Position numbers and translations under genes: made by a program. From Rubrobacteraceae bacterium (lineage in GTDB: Bacteria; Actinomycetota; Rubrobacteria; Rubrobacterales; Rubrobacteraceae), in NCBI GenBank assembly GCA_029240775.1, contig JARDZQ010000077.1, forward strand, positions 1 through 7,414: 7,414 nt of DNA, in the 5' to 3' direction. The notes beneath the pieces are model-generated. The model had not been told where the DNA came from and did no database searches. It saw only the letters and a program-made list of their open reading frames with translations. Shown here piece after piece: positions 4,440-7,414 of the stretch (its first letter is position 1; each line of letters opens with the position of its first letter).

Positions 4440-7328
4440 TTCCAGGTTCCGGAGGGCAAGATCACCCCCGGGTTCGTCGAGTTGCTGCTCGCTCGACCGA
4501 CGCCTCGGGAAAGGTTGGCCGCTTTGCGCACCGCCAATCTGCTCGACGCCAACGGGTTAGACCAGCTACTGGGCGCTGCCAACGATTTGGTGCACAGCGA
4601 TCCCGGCAAGGCGCATAGACTAGCTGAACTGTGCGCAAACGCGGCGGTGGTTGTAGACCTACCCGGGGCTGCGGCTCGATCGGCCTATATTCGTTTACAG
4701 ACGCATTTCGCCAAAGGCGAGTTCGACGCGGCACTACGCATGGCCAGGGAGGCTTACGAGGGGTATGTGGCCTGCGGCAAGTACCTGGAGGCGCTGCGCA
4801 CCCACGTGGGCCGAATGTCCGTGCTACTAGAACTAGGGCTTTACCAAGAAGCCCTCGACGCTGGTCAGACTGTTCTCGACGCTCTCGGCGGCAGAGGCGA
4901 GCTCGAAGTAACACCCACTCACCAGCAGCGCGATCTGCTGACCGCGTTAGTGCACCAGAACCGTGGCGGTTGCTACGAGTACATGGGCCGCTACGAAGAA
5001 GCACTCGAAGCCTACGCTGTCGCCGAGGAGCGCTACCAAGCCCTCGGCGAGACCCAACGCGTCGGCGAGATCGTCGATAACCGGGGTGCAATCCTCCTCT
5101 ACCTTGGTCGGGGCAATGAAGCGCTAGCAGCGCACGAGGCCGCCGCGGCGGTCTTCGCCGAGGCCGGGCTTACCCTGTCCTACGCAGCGGCACTCTGCAA
5201 CATCGGAGAAGCGAACCGGCAGTTGGCAGACTACAGGTCCAGCCTCGCCGCATTCGAAAAGGCGCGCCGCCTGTACGACACTATAGGCGCGCTCCCGGAT
5301 AAGAGTTCGCTTATGCTCGATACGGCCAACGCTTACCTGGATCTGAACCTGTATCCCGAGGCGCTGGCGGCCTACCAGAAGGCTAACTCCCTGTTGGGCA
5401 AGGCCGGAATGGTGCACGATCGCGCACGGGCCCTGTGGGGCATGGGTGTGGCGTTGACTGCTAAGTTGGACCTCGAGGAGGCCGAGGAGGCGCTAGCCGA
5501 GGCCGCGCAACTCTTCGCGGCGGCTGGCAACTCGCCGCTGCTGTCGGGCGTGATGCTAGATCAGTCGGTTGTGCAGGAGGCCCGCGAGGACCTTGATGCC
5601 TCGGTAGCGACCGCTCGACGGGCGCTCAGCCTCGTTATCGAGAAGGACGGGTCGGTTCAGCGCGTATACGCACACATGCGCCTGGTCGACCTGCTGCTTC
5701 CGGACGTGGCCGGGAGCGAGCCGCATCTGCTGGCAGCGCGCCAGTTGGCCGAGAGTATGGCACTGCCGCAGTTGCGTTACAGATTGAACGAGCGGCTCGG
5801 TCGTTTGAGGCGGCTGCAAGGCAACAACGAGGAGGCGCAGGTGCTGCTCGAGGCTGCAATAGACGAGATCGAACGCCTGCGGGGTACCGTAACCCACGAA
5901 TCTATGCGTGCCTCCTTCCTGCTGGACAAAATCGGCGCCTATGAAGAGCTGTTGAGGTTGCACCTGTCCGGGGAAGCCGAAAGCAACGCGCGCCAAGCGT
6001 TCGCCGTCGCCGAACGCGCCAAGTCTCGGGCTCTGATCGACTTGCTGACCGGCGTAGCAAAGGAACCAGCACATCCCACCGATAATGCATTGCAGGAGCG
6101 GATCCAAAATCTGCAGGCGGACCTCAACACGACTTACAATCAGTTGCTCGGCACGGGCCAGAGCGAACTTGTAGCGCCACTACCGGACCTGCGCGGACGG
6201 GCCGTCGAGTTGGAAGAGGAGATCAGCCAGCTGCGCCTGCGCGCCATCCCCGCTACGTCGGACCCGTTCGCCACTTCCACGCCGTCGGACACCTGGGAAG
6301 ATATGCCGACTGACGTGGCCTTGCTGGCTTACCACGTTATCGGCGACGAGATCATTGCGTTCGTCGGTGCGCGGGACAGCATGCGGGTCGTACGGAATTG
6401 CGGCTCGGTGACGATGGCGACGCAGCTCCTGCAGCAGCTAGAGGTGCAATGGGATCGATTGGGAGTAGGTCAGGAGTTCGCGAAGCAGCACATGGCGCTC
6501 CTCGAGCGGCTGACACGACAGGTGCTAGCTTCGCTCTACGGCGAGCTAGTCGCTCCGCTCCGGCCACTGTTGGATGCAGCAGCGGGCGCGAATACTGTAG
6601 ATGATGACGGTCCGCGGAAGATCGCTATCGTGCCCCACGGGCTGCTCCATCAGGTGCCTTTCCACGCCCTCTTCGACGGCGAGCGCTATCTAATTGAACG
6701 CTTCGAGATTTCCTACGCCCCCAGCGCGAAGGTCTTCTCGCTCTGTCAGAGGCAGGCTTCACGAGGTTTGGACAAAGCCTTGGCGTTGAGCGTTGCCGAC
6801 CCCCTGATACCGGCCGTGGCAGATGAGGCTCGAGCCGTAGCCCGTCACCTTCCTAGTGCGGAAGTGCTCACCGACAGGCAGGCGACCTTGAGCGCGCTGC
6901 GGGAGAAGGCGCCGGACTGCGGCGTCTTGCACCTAGCCTGCCACGGCATGTTCCGGGCAGACAACCCCATGTTCTCGGCGCTGAAACTACATGATGGCTG
7001 GTTGGCGGCTGCCGATGTCATAGAGCTAGATCTTGGCGGCGCCCTGGTCACCCTGAGCGCTTGCGAGTCGGCACGTAACCAGGTACTTGCAGGCGACGAA
7101 CTCGTCGGCCTGGTGCGTGGCTTTCTCGGGGCCGGCGCCGCGACGCTGGTAGCCACCCTATGGCTCGTGCAAGACGATACGACGTCGTGGCTAATGGAGA
7201 GATGGTATGCTCAGCTACGTACCGGTGTCGAGCGGGCAGCGGCCCTGCGAAACGCCCAGCTCGCGCTCAAAGAGAAGCTCCCGCATCCCTACTACTGGGC
7301 ACCCTTCGTACTGATCGGGCAGCGGTAG
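4437..7328 (+). CDS. TPR-CHAT caspase-like cysteine protease
   Basis: A 963-residue cytosolic protein with no signal peptide or membrane segment. Residues about 80-480 are tetratricopeptide (TPR)-type helical hairpins, roughly eight to ten, clearest at 171-205 (NRGGCYEYMGRYEEALEAY), 210-244, 250-284 and 291-324. They form a likely sensing or substrate-binding superhelix. Residues about 545-605 are heptad-rich and probably coiled coil. The CHAT domain covers about 620-963, with the structural motif IVPHGLLHQVPFHALFDGERYLIE, catalytic His836 in LHLACHGMF, nucleophile Cys876 in VTLSACESA, and the family-typical end YYWAPFVLIG. CHAT is a clan CD peptidase fold related to caspases and separase, and both dyad residues are intact, so activity is expected. 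GTG 4437 is the earliest possible start because the upstream in-frame codons are GAG and then the TAA; TTG 4482 is an alternative. It probably cleaves a partner protein once the TPR array is triggered; the anti-sigma-like neighbour is the obvious candidate. Confidence 0.93.
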   Translation: MFQVPEGKITPGFVELLLARPTPRERLAALRTANLLDANGLDQLLGAANDLVHSDPGKAHRLAELCANAAVVVDLPGAAARSAYIRLQTHFAKGEFDAALRMAREAYEGYVACGKYLEALRTHVGRMSVLLELGLYQEALDAGQTVLDALGGRGELEVTPTHQQRDLLTALVHQNRGGCYEYMGRYEEALEAYAVAEERYQALGETQRVGEIVDNRGAILLYLGRGNEALAAHEAAAAVFAEAGLTLSYAAALCNIGEANRQLADYRSSLAAFEKARRLYDTIGALPDKSSLMLDTANAYLDLNLYPEALAAYQKANSLLGKAGMVHDRARALWGMGVALTAKLDLEEAEEALAEAAQLFAAAGNSPLLSGVMLDQSVVQEAREDLDASVATARRALSLVIEKDGSVQRVYAHMRLVDLLLPDVAGSEPHLLAARQLAESMALPQLRYRLNERLGRLRRLQGNNEEAQVLLEAAIDEIERLRGTVTHESMRASFLLDKIGAYEELLRLHLSGEAESNARQAFAVAERAKSRALIDLLTGVAKEPAHPTDNALQERIQNLQADLNTTYNQLLGTGQSELVAPLPDLRGRAVELEEEISQLRLRAIPATSDPFATSTPSDTWEDMPTDVALLAYHVIGDEIIAFVGARDSMRVVRNCGSVTMATQLLQQLEVQWDRLGVGQEFAKQHMALLERLTRQVLASLYGELVAPLRPLLDAAAGANTVDDDGPRKIAIVPHGLLHQVPFHALFDGERYLIERFEISYAPSAKVFSLCQRQASRGLDKALALSVADPLIPAVADEARAVARHLPSAEVLTDRQATLSALREKAPDCGVLHLACHGMFRADNPMFSALKLHDGWLAAADVIELDLGGALVTLSACESARNQVLAGDELVGLVRGFLGAGAATLVATLWLVQDDTTSWLMERWYAQLRTGVERAAALRNAQLALKEKLPHPYYWAPFVLIGQR

Positions 7329-7414
7329 CGTAGAGGCTTGGTGAAATCGAACACCGTTTAGATCACTGAGAAGACGGTCGTTCACAGACGCGAGTCGCTA
7401 CCAGCGTATTTTCA
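7329..7414. other. Non-coding tail after the CHAT gene
   Basis: No gene is seen in these 86 bases. There is no compact terminator hairpin immediately after the CHAT stop codon. A GGTAGCG/CGCTACC pair (7324-7330 and 7396-7402) has a 65-base loop and is not convincing. The operon may continue beyond the window. Confidence 0.35.

Noticed and set aside
4437..7328. Type III-E CRISPR (Craspase) assignment of the TPR-CHAT protein
   Set aside because: No CRISPR repeats, gRAMP/Cas7-11, Cas1 or Csx30/Csx31-like sequence is seen in the window. The resemblance is in logic only.
7324..7402. GGTAGCG/CGCTACC inverted repeat as terminator
   Set aside because: A 7-base stem with a 65-base loop and its 5' arm overlapping the stop codon is not a credible intrinsic terminator.

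Overview
The window looks like a bacterial chromosome segment of fairly high GC. It holds five genes I can support: a lone response-regulator receiver protein on the minus strand, then four plus-strand genes. These are a secreted subtilisin-type (S8) protease, an ECF-type sigma factor, a cysteine-free anti-sigma-like protein with a C-terminal beta-sandwich, and a 963-residue TPR-CHAT caspase-like protease. The NarL-type receiver sequence, the style of the sigma factor and TPR-CHAT protein, and terminator-like stems without a U-tract suggest a deep-branching actinobacterium (Rubrobacter-like) or a relative such as Chloroflexota. This assignment is from memory of family styles only and is low confidence. 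I see no tRNA, rRNA, insertion sequence, phage gene or CRISPR array.

Layout. Positions 1-102 are non-coding, downstream of the receiver gene. 103-486 (minus) is the receiver protein. 487-1425 is a roughly 940-base gap with no recognisable gene; its last part is probably the promoter and structured leader of the protease. 1426-2757 is the S8 protease, followed by a stem-loop at 2781-2831. 2758-3101 holds that stem-loop, a candidate extended -10 box, and two further leader hairpins before the sigma gene. 3102-3638 is the sigma factor. 3639-3803 is a palindrome-rich spacer. 3804-4433 is the anti-sigma-like protein. 4437-7328 is the TPR-CHAT protease, starting three bases after the preceding stop codon and in the same reading frame. 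7329-7414 is non-coding.

How the genes may work together (inference). The three-gene set of sigma factor, soluble inhibitor-like protein and TPR-CHAT protease has the same logic as the CRISPR-associated Craspase. There a TPR-CHAT protease (Csx29) cleaves Csx30, which restrains an RpoE-like sigma factor. No CRISPR component is present here, so the TPR array would have to sense something else, and cleavage of the middle protein would free the sigma factor. The upstream S8 protease could be a regulon member or effector. It shares two short sequence motifs with the sigma/anti-sigma region: an extended -10 context and a 12-base repeat. This is the most interesting system in the window.
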